64,000 bases of DNA from Winogradskyella wandonensis (lineage in GTDB: Bacteria; Bacteroidota; Bacteroidia; Flavobacteriales; Flavobacteriaceae). A model generated the notes under the pieces. That model was given only the letters and a program-made list of their open reading frames with translations, was not told where the DNA came from and searched no databases. The DNA lies in assembly GCF_004346845.1 (NCBI RefSeq), contig NZ_SMGI01000004.1, forward strand, positions 1-64,000, given 5' to 3'. Made by a program: the position numbers and the translations under genes. Shown in pieces: positions 33,919 to 42,072 of this stretch. Each line of letters starts with the position of its first letter. Position 1 is the stretch's first letter.

Positions 33919-36705
33919 TTAAAATTTGTAAGTAAAACCTAAACTAAAGTTTGCACCTATTTGGTAAGAACTTACAGTGAGTTCTTGATTAATATCTTCT
34001 TGATCTTGGTATCTGTCTATGGTTGGATTTAGGATGTTCTTTGCAGAAAAACCAATCTCCCAATGCTTATTTATAACATCTTTAAAGTTGAAGTTTAATG
34101 TAGCAAAACCTTTTTCGAAAATGTCACCCACACCATTTCCGCCAGCTGAATATATTCTATCACCGAAGTAATTAAAATCAAAAGTGGCCGATACATCATG
34201 GTTACCAAATTCTTTAGAAAAATTGATATCAGTATTAAAAATGTATGGTGACGCACCTTGTAATTTACGTTCTAAATTAGTTGGAGCGATTGATGCATTT
34301 AATACGGTTACGGTAGGATCTATAACAACTTTAGTATACATTACTGTTGCATTAAGACCAAAAGAGAAGTTGCTTAATAAGCTTTCGTCATCTTCGTTGG
34401 TAAAAATATTGTTTAGTTGTTGTCTATACTCAACCTCACCACCAAAAATTTTGGCATTATCAGAGTTTACAAACGAGTTATTGTTATTAGCGGATGCTAT
34501 TCTAATTTTCTCGATAGGTTGATCTAGGTATTTACCAAAAGCACCTACAGAGAATACTTCGCCATTTCTAGGAAAGTACTCGTACTTAATATCTACGTTA
34601 TAGTTGTCCGAGTTTGTTAGGTTAGGATTACCAATGGTAAACTCGTTAACATCTTCATCTAAGAAAGGCGCAGTTTCGGTAAAAAGCGGAAGTGTAACCG
34701 ATTTACTCGCTGCAAAACGTAGGTTGGTTTTTTCATTTAAAACATACTTTACGTCCAAGCTCGGCAAGATAAAAGTTTCGTCGATTGTACCAACAGAGTC
34801 TTCGATTGTAACGGGGTCTTTAAAGAATACATTCTGTTCGAAATCTTCAACTCTTAAACCTGCATTTATGACTGTTTTTTCTGAAGCTTGCCATTTCAGC
34901 AAAGCGAAACTTGCAAAATTGCTAAAGTCTGCTGTGTATGAGTTTTGTGGACGTGTTACCTCTAAAACACTATAGACATCGTTTAGCAGATTTGTTTCAT
35001 TTAAAAATGCATCTGGATTGTTAAATTCTACAACGCTGTTGTTTGCATCAAATATGTAATTGATTTGCTGTGCTTCAAAATCACGGTCCTTGGTTCTTGT
35101 ATTGATACCAAAGGTTAACTTGTTCTTGTAAACGTCGTCTTCGTCTTTTGAGAAGTTAATATCAAAAGCCACGTTTGTCGAAAAATCGTCTTCGTTTAAT
35201 TCTTGATAAAAACGCTGGTTGTCACTATCGTTTGTGTTTCTAAAGTTACCAAGAACTACAGAGCCATCTTGTCTTTCCGAAAAGAATAGTTGTCTTCTGT
35301 CTGGAATATACCCCAATGCTTTATTATAAGCAGCACCATAGTTAAGTTGGTATTTGCCTTCATTAAATTTATGTTCACCAGTAATCTGCTGAGTAAATAA
35401 ATTGTTCTGCTGAAATGTACCACGTCTTACAAATGTATTTAGCTCTGTATTTTCACCAGATACACCCGTAAATTCTCTTAGTTCGTCTTCGGTGTCGTTA
35501 ACAAAAAGCGTAGTAGATGTAATGGTATTATTAGAATTCCACTTAAATGAAGCACTACCTAAAACAGTAGAATTAGTAGTGTATTTATAACGGTTATAGT
35601 CAAACAAGAAGGAGCCTAAGTCTAATTCGCCTTGAGAGTTGTAAACAGTCTCAAAACCATCAATCGTAGCTTCATGTCCGTTGCTAAATGACCCTAAAAC
35701 TAAAATATCTAATTTGCTTGATTCTCCTGTTTCAAAACTGTGACCTGCCAATATATTTGCGTTTACATTTGGACCATCTAAGCGTTGTTCTGGGTTAAAG
35801 CCTGTTTTAAATGGATACAGCTCTATATCGTTACTGTTGTATGTGTAACCAGGGATATTTAATAGAGGCGTTGGGCTTCTTGAGCCATCGTCTAACCCGA
35901 AGAAATCGTATTTTCCACCGCCTAAAAGAAAGAAATCATTAGATATTGCTGTAGTGTTTACGCCAGAACCAAACCCTATCTCTAATAGCTCTTTTCCCGG
36001 TCTATCTTTGGTGTTTATATCTACACTAGCGCCAGCAAAATCTCCATACAAGCTAGAAGAATACGCTTTGTAAATTCCTAGATTTTCAACAATCTTAGTA
36101 GGGAAAATGCCTAGGTCCAACAACTTAAGTTTTGGGTTTAAGGAAGGAATAGGTAAACCATTTAGGTAAGCAGTATTGTAACGGTCACCTAAACCTCTAA
36201 CATAAAGCTTATCACTTTCTTTAGAAATACCTGCGGCTTTAGTTAATCCTGTTGCTACATCGCCTACACCTTTTTTAGACAATTCGGTAGCACCAATTTT
36301 GGTTTGTATTGTTGTTGCCTTTTTTTGCTCTAAAAGGATGGCGCTCTCTGTTTCTCTTTTAGCTGTAGTTTTAATAACAACTTGATCAAGAGTGGCAGCA
36401 CTAGCACCCATAATTACATCAACTGTTTTTGTTTGTCCTGCGATAACCTCAACTTGTCTTTCGATAGTTTCGTATCCAACAAAACTAAAAATTACTGTGT
36501 ATGTGCCAGGACTTAAATTTTCAATAATATACTTACCATCAATATCCGAAGTTGTACCGGTTGTAGTGCCTTTAATAAGAATATTTGCAAAAGGTAACGG
36601 TTCGTTATTAAAATCTTTGTCAGTTAATTTACCTGCTATAGCACCTGTTTGTGCAATGGTAATTACCGAAAAAAATAATGTAAAAATGACTAAAATATGT
36701 TTCAT
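33919..36705 (-). CDS. TonB-dependent receptor with CarboxypepD_reg-like domain
   Basis: A 928-residue outer-membrane receptor when started at the ATG at 36705 (MKHILVIF), which gives a good signal peptide ending IAQTG; the TTG at 36732 is less likely. Domains: carboxypeptidase-regulatory-like beta-sandwich about 20-110 (GKLTDKDFNNEPLPFANILI, YTVIFSFVGYETIE), plug about 115-250 (YVRGLGDRYNTAYLNGLPIP), and a barrel to the C-terminal Phe (SLGFTYKF). The FxPYVRGLGDRY type plug is found in receptors paired with beta-helix lipoproteins, as here. Energised by TonB; substrate inferred to be a phosphorus compound only from the operator and location. Confidence 0.9.
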   Translation of the reverse strand: MKHILVIFTLFFSVITIAQTGAIAGKLTDKDFNNEPLPFANILIKGTTTGTTSDIDGKYIIENLSPGTYTVIFSFVGYETIERQVEVIAGQTKTVDVIMGASAATLDQVVIKTTAKRETESAILLEQKKATTIQTKIGATELSKKGVGDVATGLTKAAGISKESDKLYVRGLGDRYNTAYLNGLPIPSLNPKLKLLDLGIFPTKIVENLGIYKAYSSSLYGDFAGASVDINTKDRPGKELLEIGFGSGVNTTAISNDFFLLGGGKYDFFGLDDGSRSPTPLLNIPGYTYNSNDIELYPFKTGFNPEQRLDGPNVNANILAGHSFETGESSKLDILVLGSFSNGHEATIDGFETVYNSQGELDLGSFLFDYNRYKYTTNSTVLGSASFKWNSNNTITSTTLFVNDTEDELREFTGVSGENTELNTFVRRGTFQQNNLFTQQITGEHKFNEGKYQLNYGAAYNKALGYIPDRRQLFFSERQDGSVVLGNFRNTNDSDNQRFYQELNEDDFSTNVAFDINFSKDEDDVYKNKLTFGINTRTKDRDFEAQQINYIFDANNSVVEFNNPDAFLNETNLLNDVYSVLEVTRPQNSYTADFSNFASFALLKWQASEKTVINAGLRVEDFEQNVFFKDPVTIEDSVGTIDETFILPSLDVKYVLNEKTNLRFAASKSVTLPLFTETAPFLDEDVNEFTIGNPNLTNSDNYNVDIKYEYFPRNGEVFSVGAFGKYLDQPIEKIRIASANNNNSFVNSDNAKIFGGEVEYRQQLNNIFTNEDDESLLSNFSFGLNATVMYTKVVIDPTVTVLNASIAPTNLERKLQGASPYIFNTDINFSKEFGNHDVSATFDFNYFGDRIYSAGGNGVGDIFEKGFATLNFNFKDVINKHWEIGFSAKNILNPTIDRYQDQEDINQELTVSSYQIGANFSLGFTYKF

Positions 36706-36729
36706 CAGTTTTTTTGTAATTTGATGCTG

Positions 36730-36824
36730 CAAAGAAAGGACAGCTTTTGTAGTTTCAGGTTAATCAAAAATTATCCCTTGGTAATTAAAAGGTTATACAA
36801 AAGTTACCCAATCATTAACAGAAA
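36730..36824 (-). promoter_or_regulatory. TonB receptor promoter with seven-unit 11-bp repeat array
   Basis: Minus-strand -7 box TTTCTTTG (36730-36737) and -33 CTG (36756-36758). Plus-strand 11-mers in unbroken register: TGTAGTTTCAG (36748), GTTAATCAAAA (36759), ATTATCCCTTG (36770), GTAATTAAAAG (36781), GTTATACAAAA (36792), GTTACCCAATC (36803), ATTAACAGAAA (36814). The 36759 unit is 22 bp from the -7 box, identical to the porin and PiT layouts. The array also lies upstream of the divergent dGTPase gene. Confidence 0.65.
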
Positions 36825-36934
36825 GCGCAATTACGAAACGATTTGTTAACATAAAAAGGTTGCTTTATTTTCAAGCAAAAGCCTATACTGTCTTTCTCAA
36901 TTTATTTATCTTGCTTTCCTAATTTAATCCAACC

Positions 36935-38275
36935 ATGAACTGGGAACAACTACTTTCTTTAAAACGATTTGGAGATACTAATAAACGCTTACGAAAAGAA
37001 CAAGACGAGACACGCCTAGGCTTTGAGGTAGATTATGATCGCGTTATTTTTTCATCAGAATTTAGAAGTCTTCAAGACAAAACGCAAGTTGTTCCTTTGT
37101 CTAAGACCGATTTTGTGCATACACGCTTAACACATAGTTTAGAGGTTAGTGTTGTTGGGCGTTCACTAGGCAGACAAGTAGGTAGGCTTATTCTAGAAAA
37201 GCATCCGCATTTGCAAAATATTCATGGATATCAAATTAATGATTTCGGTGCTATTGTCGCCGCAGCAGCACTGGCACACGATATCGGGAATCCACCTTTT
37301 GGACACTCAGGAGAAAAGGCCATAGGCGCCTATTTTTCTGAAGGTAAGGGTGTTAAGTTTAAAAGCGAATTAACACCGAAACAATATCAAGATTTATGTG
37401 ATTTTGAAGGCAATGCCAATGGGTTTAAAATCTTAACCGAAAGCCGAGAAGGTCGTAAAGGAGGATTACGTCTTAGTTATGCAACATTGGGTGCTTTTAT
37501 GAAATATCCTAAAGCTTCACTGCCAAAGAAGCCAACGTCGCACATAGCAGATAAAAAATATGGTTTTTTTCAAAGTGAAGAAGAGACGTTTATAGAAGTA
37601 GCAGAAGAGTTGGGTTTAAAAATACGAGATGCAAAGAATAAAGCGTTTGCTAGACATCCATTAGCGTATTTAGTTGAAGCTGCTGATGATATTTGTTATA
37701 CTATTATAGATTTTGAAGATGGTATAAATCTTGGTCTTATAGAAGAAGATTATGCATTAGAATATCTTATTAAACTTGTAAAAGACACAATTAATACGGA
37801 CAAGTACGCGGCTCTAAAAACAACCGAAGACCGTGTGAGTTATTTAAGAGCTTTGGCTATTGGCACTTTAATTAACGAAGCCGTTTCAATATTTATGAAT
37901 AATGAAGACAAAATACTTTCAGGTGATTTTGATACCGGACTTTTAGATGTAAGTCGTTATAAAGCCCAGATAAAGGACATCATAGATATTAGTATAAAAA
38001 ACGTATATCAATCTACAGAGGTCGTTGATAAAGAAATTGCTGGTTATAAAGTGTTAGAAGGTCTATTATCTGTATTTGTAAATACCGCTAGTAATGTTTT
38101 TAATAATACTTTATCTAGCTACGACTCATTAGTTTTAAAGATGCTTCCAGAAACCGTTAAACTCTCAAACACATCATTATACGATAATTTAATGGCAATC
38201 TGCTTGTACATATCCAAGCTCTCGGACTCCAACGCAATGCTTTTATATCATAAAATTAGAGGAAACACTATTTAA
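36935..38275 (+). CDS. dgt: Deoxyguanosinetriphosphate triphosphohydrolase
   Basis: A 446-residue HD-domain dNTPase, which hydrolyses dGTP to deoxyguanosine and triphosphate. The HD superfamily metal ligands are visible in HTRLTHSLEVSVVGR (His), LAHDIGNPPFGHSGEKA (His-Asp with the invariant GNPPFGHxGE), and EAADDICYTIIDFEDG (Asp). Length agrees with type II dGTPases. It balances dNTP pools, complementing the ribonucleotide reductase and dCMP deaminase elsewhere in the window. Confidence 0.95.
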   Translation: MNWEQLLSLKRFGDTNKRLRKEQDETRLGFEVDYDRVIFSSEFRSLQDKTQVVPLSKTDFVHTRLTHSLEVSVVGRSLGRQVGRLILEKHPHLQNIHGYQINDFGAIVAAAALAHDIGNPPFGHSGEKAIGAYFSEGKGVKFKSELTPKQYQDLCDFEGNANGFKILTESREGRKGGLRLSYATLGAFMKYPKASLPKKPTSHIADKKYGFFQSEEETFIEVAEELGLKIRDAKNKAFARHPLAYLVEAADDICYTIIDFEDGINLGLIEEDYALEYLIKLVKDTINTDKYAALKTTEDRVSYLRALAIGTLINEAVSIFMNNEDKILSGDFDTGLLDVSRYKAQIKDIIDISIKNVYQSTEVVDKEIAGYKVLEGLLSVFVNTASNVFNNTLSSYDSLVLKMLPETVKLSNTSLYDNLMAICLYISKLSDSNAMLLYHKIRGNTI

Positions 38276-38392
38276 TTTAGTACTGTAAATCAATTAGTTA
38301 TAAAATATTTGTGCATTTCGTCGATTAAATTTGTTTTTTAACGAGATAAAATGTTCTTTTGAAGTGTTAGAATCCCAAATCTACCATGACTT

Positions 38393-38575
38393 ATGAAAAA
38401 TAATGTTCTTAGTGCTTTTGTAGTGTTTTTTGCAGTAGTAGCCTGTCTATTAATTATAGACGACATTTCGCATGGTGTAACTAAAAATGACTCTGATTCG
38501 GCAGATGTAAAGGCTGAAATACCTCAGAAAAAGTCTGAAAATCTAGCAACACTAGATTTAACTGCGGACAATTAA
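38393..38575 (+). CDS. Small membrane-anchored protein of unknown function
   Basis: A 60-residue protein with one N-terminal hydrophobic segment (residues 5-23) and a polar tail rich in Asp, Ser and Lys. Its 3' end overlaps the convergent dxs gene by 18 nt. No family recognised; the hydrophobic start and ATG support a real gene. Confidence 0.45.
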   Translation: MKNNVLSAFVVFFAVVACLLIIDDISHGVTKNDSDSADVKAEIPQKKSENLATLDLTADN

Positions 38576-40336
38576 TTTTTGAAGTTTTTTTCTAAGACTA
38601 GCCTCGTCAATACCGTTTACAGATTTTAGTTGATTAATAGTGCCGTGTTCTGTAAACGTATCTCTCACACCCATTATTTCAATCTTAGATTTGTAGTCAT
38701 TGGCATTAGCAAATTCTAGAATTGCAGTTCCAAATCCACCAACAATAGTTCCATCTTCTATGCTAATTATCACCTTATATCTTTTAAATAAAGTATGGAG
38801 TAAATCTTCATCTAAGGGTTTTACAAAACGCATATCGTAATGGCCCACACCTTCAAAATCTATATTGTTTTCTAAAACACTAGTTACCGTATTTGACGTT
38901 GTTCCAACTGATAGAATCGCAATATCTTTTCCTTCTTTTAAACATTCGCCTTTCCCAATTTCAATTGTTTCAAAAGGCTTTTTCCAATCTAATAGTGTAC
39001 ATCTACCACGAGGATAACGAATGGCGATTGGAAAATTAATGCCTTGTTGTACGGTGTACATTATGTTTCGAAGTTCAATAGCATGTCTGGGTGCAAAAAT
39101 CACTAAGTTTGGAATACACCTTAAATACGCCAAATCAAAAACCCCATGATGTGTAGCGCCATCTTCGCCAACTAAACCAGCGCGATCTAAACAAAAAATA
39201 ACAGGTAGTTTTTGTAAGGCAACATCCTGAATGACCTGATCGTATGCGCGTTGTAAAAATGTAGAATAAATGTTGCAAAACGGAATTAGTCCTTGTGTGG
39301 CCATTCCGGCAGCAAGCGTTACAGCATGTTGCTCCGCAATTCCAACATCAAAAGCACGGTCTGGAATTGCTTCCATCATGTATTTTAAAGAACTTCCTGT
39401 CGGCATAGCAGGTGTAATTCCAACGATTTTTTCATTCTCTTTTGCTAATTCTACTATAGTTTCACCAAAAACGTCCTGAAATTTTGGAGGTTGGCTTAAG
39501 CCAGATGTAGCAATCAATTCCCCAGTTTTTGCATTAAACTTTCCTGGAGCGTGGTATTTAACCTGGTTTTCCTCAGCTTGTTTTAAGCCTTTTCCTTTTG
39601 TGGTAATCACATGCAGAAATTTTGGACCAGACATCGATTTTAAACGCTCTAATTCTGCGATTAGTTTTGGTAAATCATGGCCATCAATAGGTCCGGAGTA
39701 ATCAAAATTTAAGGCTTCAAAAATATTGTCTTGCTTTTCGGTTCCCTTTTTAACATTGGTAAGATACTGTTTTAAAGCACCAACACTTGGGTCAATTCCA
39801 ATAGCATTATCATTAAGTATAACAAGTAAATTGGCGTCCGTTACTCCAGCGTGGTTTAAGCCTTCAAAGGCCATACCGCTAGCTATTGAAGCGTCACCAA
39901 TGACGGCGATATGTTGTTTTTGCAAGTTGCCCGTTACTTTAGAAGCAATGGCCATACCTAGCGCTGCAGATATTGATGTGGAAGAGTGACCAACACCAAA
40001 GGTATCGTATTCACTCTCGTCACGTTTTGGAAAACCACTAATACCACCGAATTGTCTATTTGTATCGAAAATTTCTTTCCGCCCCGTCAAGATTTTATGT
40101 CCGTAGGCTTGGTGACCAACGTCCCAAATGAGTAAATCTTCAGGTGTGTTAAACACATAATGCAGTGCAATAGTTAACTCCACAACACCTAAACTAGCGC
40201 CCAAGTGACCTTCTTTAGTCGCAACAATATCAATAATAAATTCACGTAACTCTTGGGCAAGTGCAGATAAATTATCTTGAGATAATTGTCTTAAATCTTC
40301 TGGGAAGTTGATATGGTCTAAGAGTTGTTTTTGCAC
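38558..40336 (-). CDS. dxs: 1-deoxy-D-xylulose-5-phosphate synthase
   Basis: A 592-residue thiamine-diphosphate enzyme that condenses pyruvate and glyceraldehyde 3-phosphate, the first step of the MEP isoprenoid pathway. Features: EGHLGASLGVVELTIALHYVF (about 42-62), DVGHQAYGHKILTGR (about 72-86), the ThDP-binding motif GDASIASGMAFEGLNHAG to LNDN (about 146-175), and the transketolase pyrimidine domain with RAFDVGIAEQHAVTLAAGMA (about 330-350). The C-terminal domain follows. It would feed the polyprenyl synthase encoded at 52.7 kb. Confidence 0.96.
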   Translation of the reverse strand: MQKQLLDHINFPEDLRQLSQDNLSALAQELREFIIDIVATKEGHLGASLGVVELTIALHYVFNTPEDLLIWDVGHQAYGHKILTGRKEIFDTNRQFGGISGFPKRDESEYDTFGVGHSSTSISAALGMAIASKVTGNLQKQHIAVIGDASIASGMAFEGLNHAGVTDANLLVILNDNAIGIDPSVGALKQYLTNVKKGTEKQDNIFEALNFDYSGPIDGHDLPKLIAELERLKSMSGPKFLHVITTKGKGLKQAEENQVKYHAPGKFNAKTGELIATSGLSQPPKFQDVFGETIVELAKENEKIVGITPAMPTGSSLKYMMEAIPDRAFDVGIAEQHAVTLAAGMATQGLIPFCNIYSTFLQRAYDQVIQDVALQKLPVIFCLDRAGLVGEDGATHHGVFDLAYLRCIPNLVIFAPRHAIELRNIMYTVQQGINFPIAIRYPRGRCTLLDWKKPFETIEIGKGECLKEGKDIAILSVGTTSNTVTSVLENNIDFEGVGHYDMRFVKPLDEDLLHTLFKRYKVIISIEDGTIVGGFGTAILEFANANDYKSKIEIMGVRDTFTEHGTINQLKSVNGIDEASLRKKLQKLIVRS

Positions 40337-40357
40337 AAAGCAAAAATACTCATTTTA

Positions 40358-40882
40358 TCAGTCTTCTACTTTGAAAGTTATAGGTAAGTTGTATAATGTA
40401 GAAACTGTTTTTCCATTGTGTTTTGCGGGAATAAACTTTGGCAATAATTCTATGACTCTTTTAGTTTCTTTTTCAAAAGCTGTATGAGGTGCTCGTATTT
40501 GTATATTGACTATATTTCCTAAACTGTCAATTTCAAATTGAGTAAGGATTTTTTGAATTCCTGATAAGCCTAGATGTCCTTGACTAGTTACAAAATTATC
40601 AAGTATTATGTTTCTAATTTTTTCTTGAAAGAATTTCCGCTCTTCGGAAATTGAAATATTCTTAGGAGTACTTTTGAACTTTGGTGGCGAATCAACTTCC
40701 ATAAAATAATATGGGTCATTAGGCTTTCTTTCAGGTCCTAGGCAATGAATGACATCAACAATACTGTCTTTTATTACTACTATTGTATCAATTGTTGTTT
40801 TGTTTATCGAATCTTCTTTGATTTTTTTTTCATTACAATTAAAGAAGATAAAAGAAATCAACAAAAAGCTAAAATATTTCAT
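40358..40882 (-). CDS. Lipoprotein with TonB C-terminal-like domain
   Basis: The ATG at 40882 is chosen; the longer frame begins with TTG. The protein (174 residues) has a lipoprotein signal (MKYFSFLLISFIFFNC). Its last 90 residues, LTQFEIDSLGNIVNIQIRAP to NLPITFKVED, match the TonB_C fold seen in many Bacteroidota energy-transducer-like proteins. It lacks the membrane-spanning Pro-rich TonB arm, so a periplasmic accessory role is more likely than true TonB. It lies 21 nt upstream of dxs. Confidence 0.75.
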   Translation of the reverse strand: MKYFSFLLISFIFFNCNEKKIKEDSINKTTIDTIVVIKDSIVDVIHCLGPERKPNDPYYFMEVDSPPKFKSTPKNISISEERKFFQEKIRNIILDNFVTSQGHLGLSGIQKILTQFEIDSLGNIVNIQIRAPHTAFEKETKRVIELLPKFIPAKHNGKTVSTLYNLPITFKVED

Positions 40883-40959
40883 ATCCAAAGAATTTCTTAT
40901 TGAGCATCAATTTTCTTGCCGTATTTGTTTTACTAATTTGAAACTGTATTTTTATAACC

Positions 40960-41409
40960 ATGATAAACCCTTTCGACGATACATACTTTATGAAAAAAGC
41001 ACTTCAGGAAGCTGAAGCGGCTTTTGGAAAAGGTGAAATTCCTGTTGGTGCCGTTGTTGTTATTAATGACAAAATTATTGCCCGTTCTCATAATCTCACA
41101 GAGTTACTTAATGATGTGACAGCACATGCCGAAATGCAAGCTATTACGGCTGCTGCCAATTTTTTAGGTGGTAAATATCTTAATAATTGTACGTTATACG
41201 TCACGCTAGAGCCTTGCCAGATGTGTGCTGGCGCTTTGTATTGGAGCCAGATTTCTAAGATTGTTTATGGAGCGTCTGATGAGCAACGTGGTTTTAAAAC
41301 TATGGGAACACAATTGCACCCAAAGACAAAAGTAATAGGTGGTATTCTAGAGCAAGAAGCATCAGAACTCATGAAACGCTTCTTTATTGAGAAACGTAAT
41401 CTAAATTGA
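40960..41409 (+). CDS. tadA: tRNA adenosine(34) deaminase
   Basis: A 149-residue zinc deaminase that changes A34 of tRNA-Arg(ACG) to inosine. The zinc site is HAEMQAI (His and catalytic Glu) and LEPCQMCAGAL (two Cys). The FGKGEIPVGAVVV start and the RGFKTMGTQLHP segment are typical for TadA and distinguish it from the dCMP deaminase at 15.9 kb. Confidence 0.93.
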   Translation: MINPFDDTYFMKKALQEAEAAFGKGEIPVGAVVVINDKIIARSHNLTELLNDVTAHAEMQAITAAANFLGGKYLNNCTLYVTLEPCQMCAGALYWSQISKIVYGASDEQRGFKTMGTQLHPKTKVIGGILEQEASELMKRFFIEKRNLN

Positions 41410-41422
41410 CAAAACATCATCA

Positions 41423-41464
41423 TTTGTCATGCTGTCCCGAAGCTTTGGGAGTTTCAGCATCTCA
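41423..41464 (+). repeat. 42-bp dispersed palindromic intergenic repeat, copy A
   Basis: TTTGTCATGCTGTCCCGAAG and following bases to ATCTCA. It matches the reverse complement of 43911-43952 at 39 of 42 positions. Inner arms ATGCTG/CAGCAT and TCCCGAAG/CTTTGGGA can fold into a hairpin, so it is REP-like. Confidence 0.7.
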
Positions 41465-41491
41465 TCAAACTCCTAAATTATAACCAAAAAA

Positions 41492-41516
41492 AACGCCCAA
41501 CCATCGGTTGAGCGTT
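41492..41516 (-). terminator. Terminator of the cold-shock gene
   Basis: AACGCCCAACC pairs with GGTTGAGCGTT (one mismatch) with a T-tract on the minus strand, 26 nt past the cold-shock gene stop. Confidence 0.75.
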
Positions 41517-41541
41517 GAAACTAATAAAGTATATCTTATTC

Positions 41542-41733
41542 TTAAAGAATGCTTACGTTTGCAGCAACCATTCCTTTGCGTCCTTCTTCTTCTGTGTACT
41601 CTACGTTATCGCCTTCGCGAAGTTCTAATCCATTAAGGTTTGATACGTGTACGAAGATGTCTTTTCCTGTTTCTTCGTTGGTAATGAATCCAAATCCTTT
41701 TGAATCATTAAAAAATTTAACTGTTCCAGTCAT
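41542..41733 (-). CDS. Cold-shock protein (CspA family)
   Basis: A 63-residue single-domain OB-fold RNA/DNA-binding protein. RNP1 is [10 protein letters not shown] (12-21) and RNP2 is DIFVHVSNL (25-33). Start [17 protein letters not shown] is canonical. Acts as an RNA chaperone; single gene with its own terminator. Confidence 0.96.
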   Translation of the reverse strand: MTGTVKFFNDSKGFGFITNEETGKDIFVHVSNLNGLELREGDNVEYTEEEGRKGMVAANVSIL

Positions 41734-41825
41734 TATAAATAAAAATAAAAATTAAAGTGCAAAGGTACAGTTTAAAACATTACATAGACGAAATAACGCG
41801 TTTTATTTCAAAAAGTTACAATTTC

Positions 41826-42071
41826 TTAATATTTACCTTGTTTTTGATTTTCTCTCATTTTCTTAATACTATCTTTTGTAATCATGTAATCTTTAGGGTC
41901 TTTGTCTTTCCAGCGATAGTAAGAGAATAGTGGAAAAACTATAAAGAAAATACCCATTACACCAAAGCCTATAAGTTTTTGGGAATACGTCACATCCATT
42001 GTAAAGCCACACACTAAACTAGTCATTGAGGCTATAAATGCGATAAAGGTTATTATTTTAATGAATTTCAT
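41826..42071 (-). CDS. Small two-helix membrane protein
   Basis: An 81-residue protein with two hydrophobic segments (about 5-22 and 33-50) and a basic tail with RWKDKDPKDYMITKDSIKKM. It starts one nucleotide after the stop of the CLC gene and is likely co-transcribed with it. Family not recognised; similar small proteins are frequent in flavobacteria. Confidence 0.6.
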   Translation of the reverse strand: MKFIKIITFIAFIASMTSLVCGFTMDVTYSQKLIGFGVMGIFFIVFPLFSYYRWKDKDPKDYMITKDSIKKMRENQKQGKY

Positions 42072-42072
42072 A

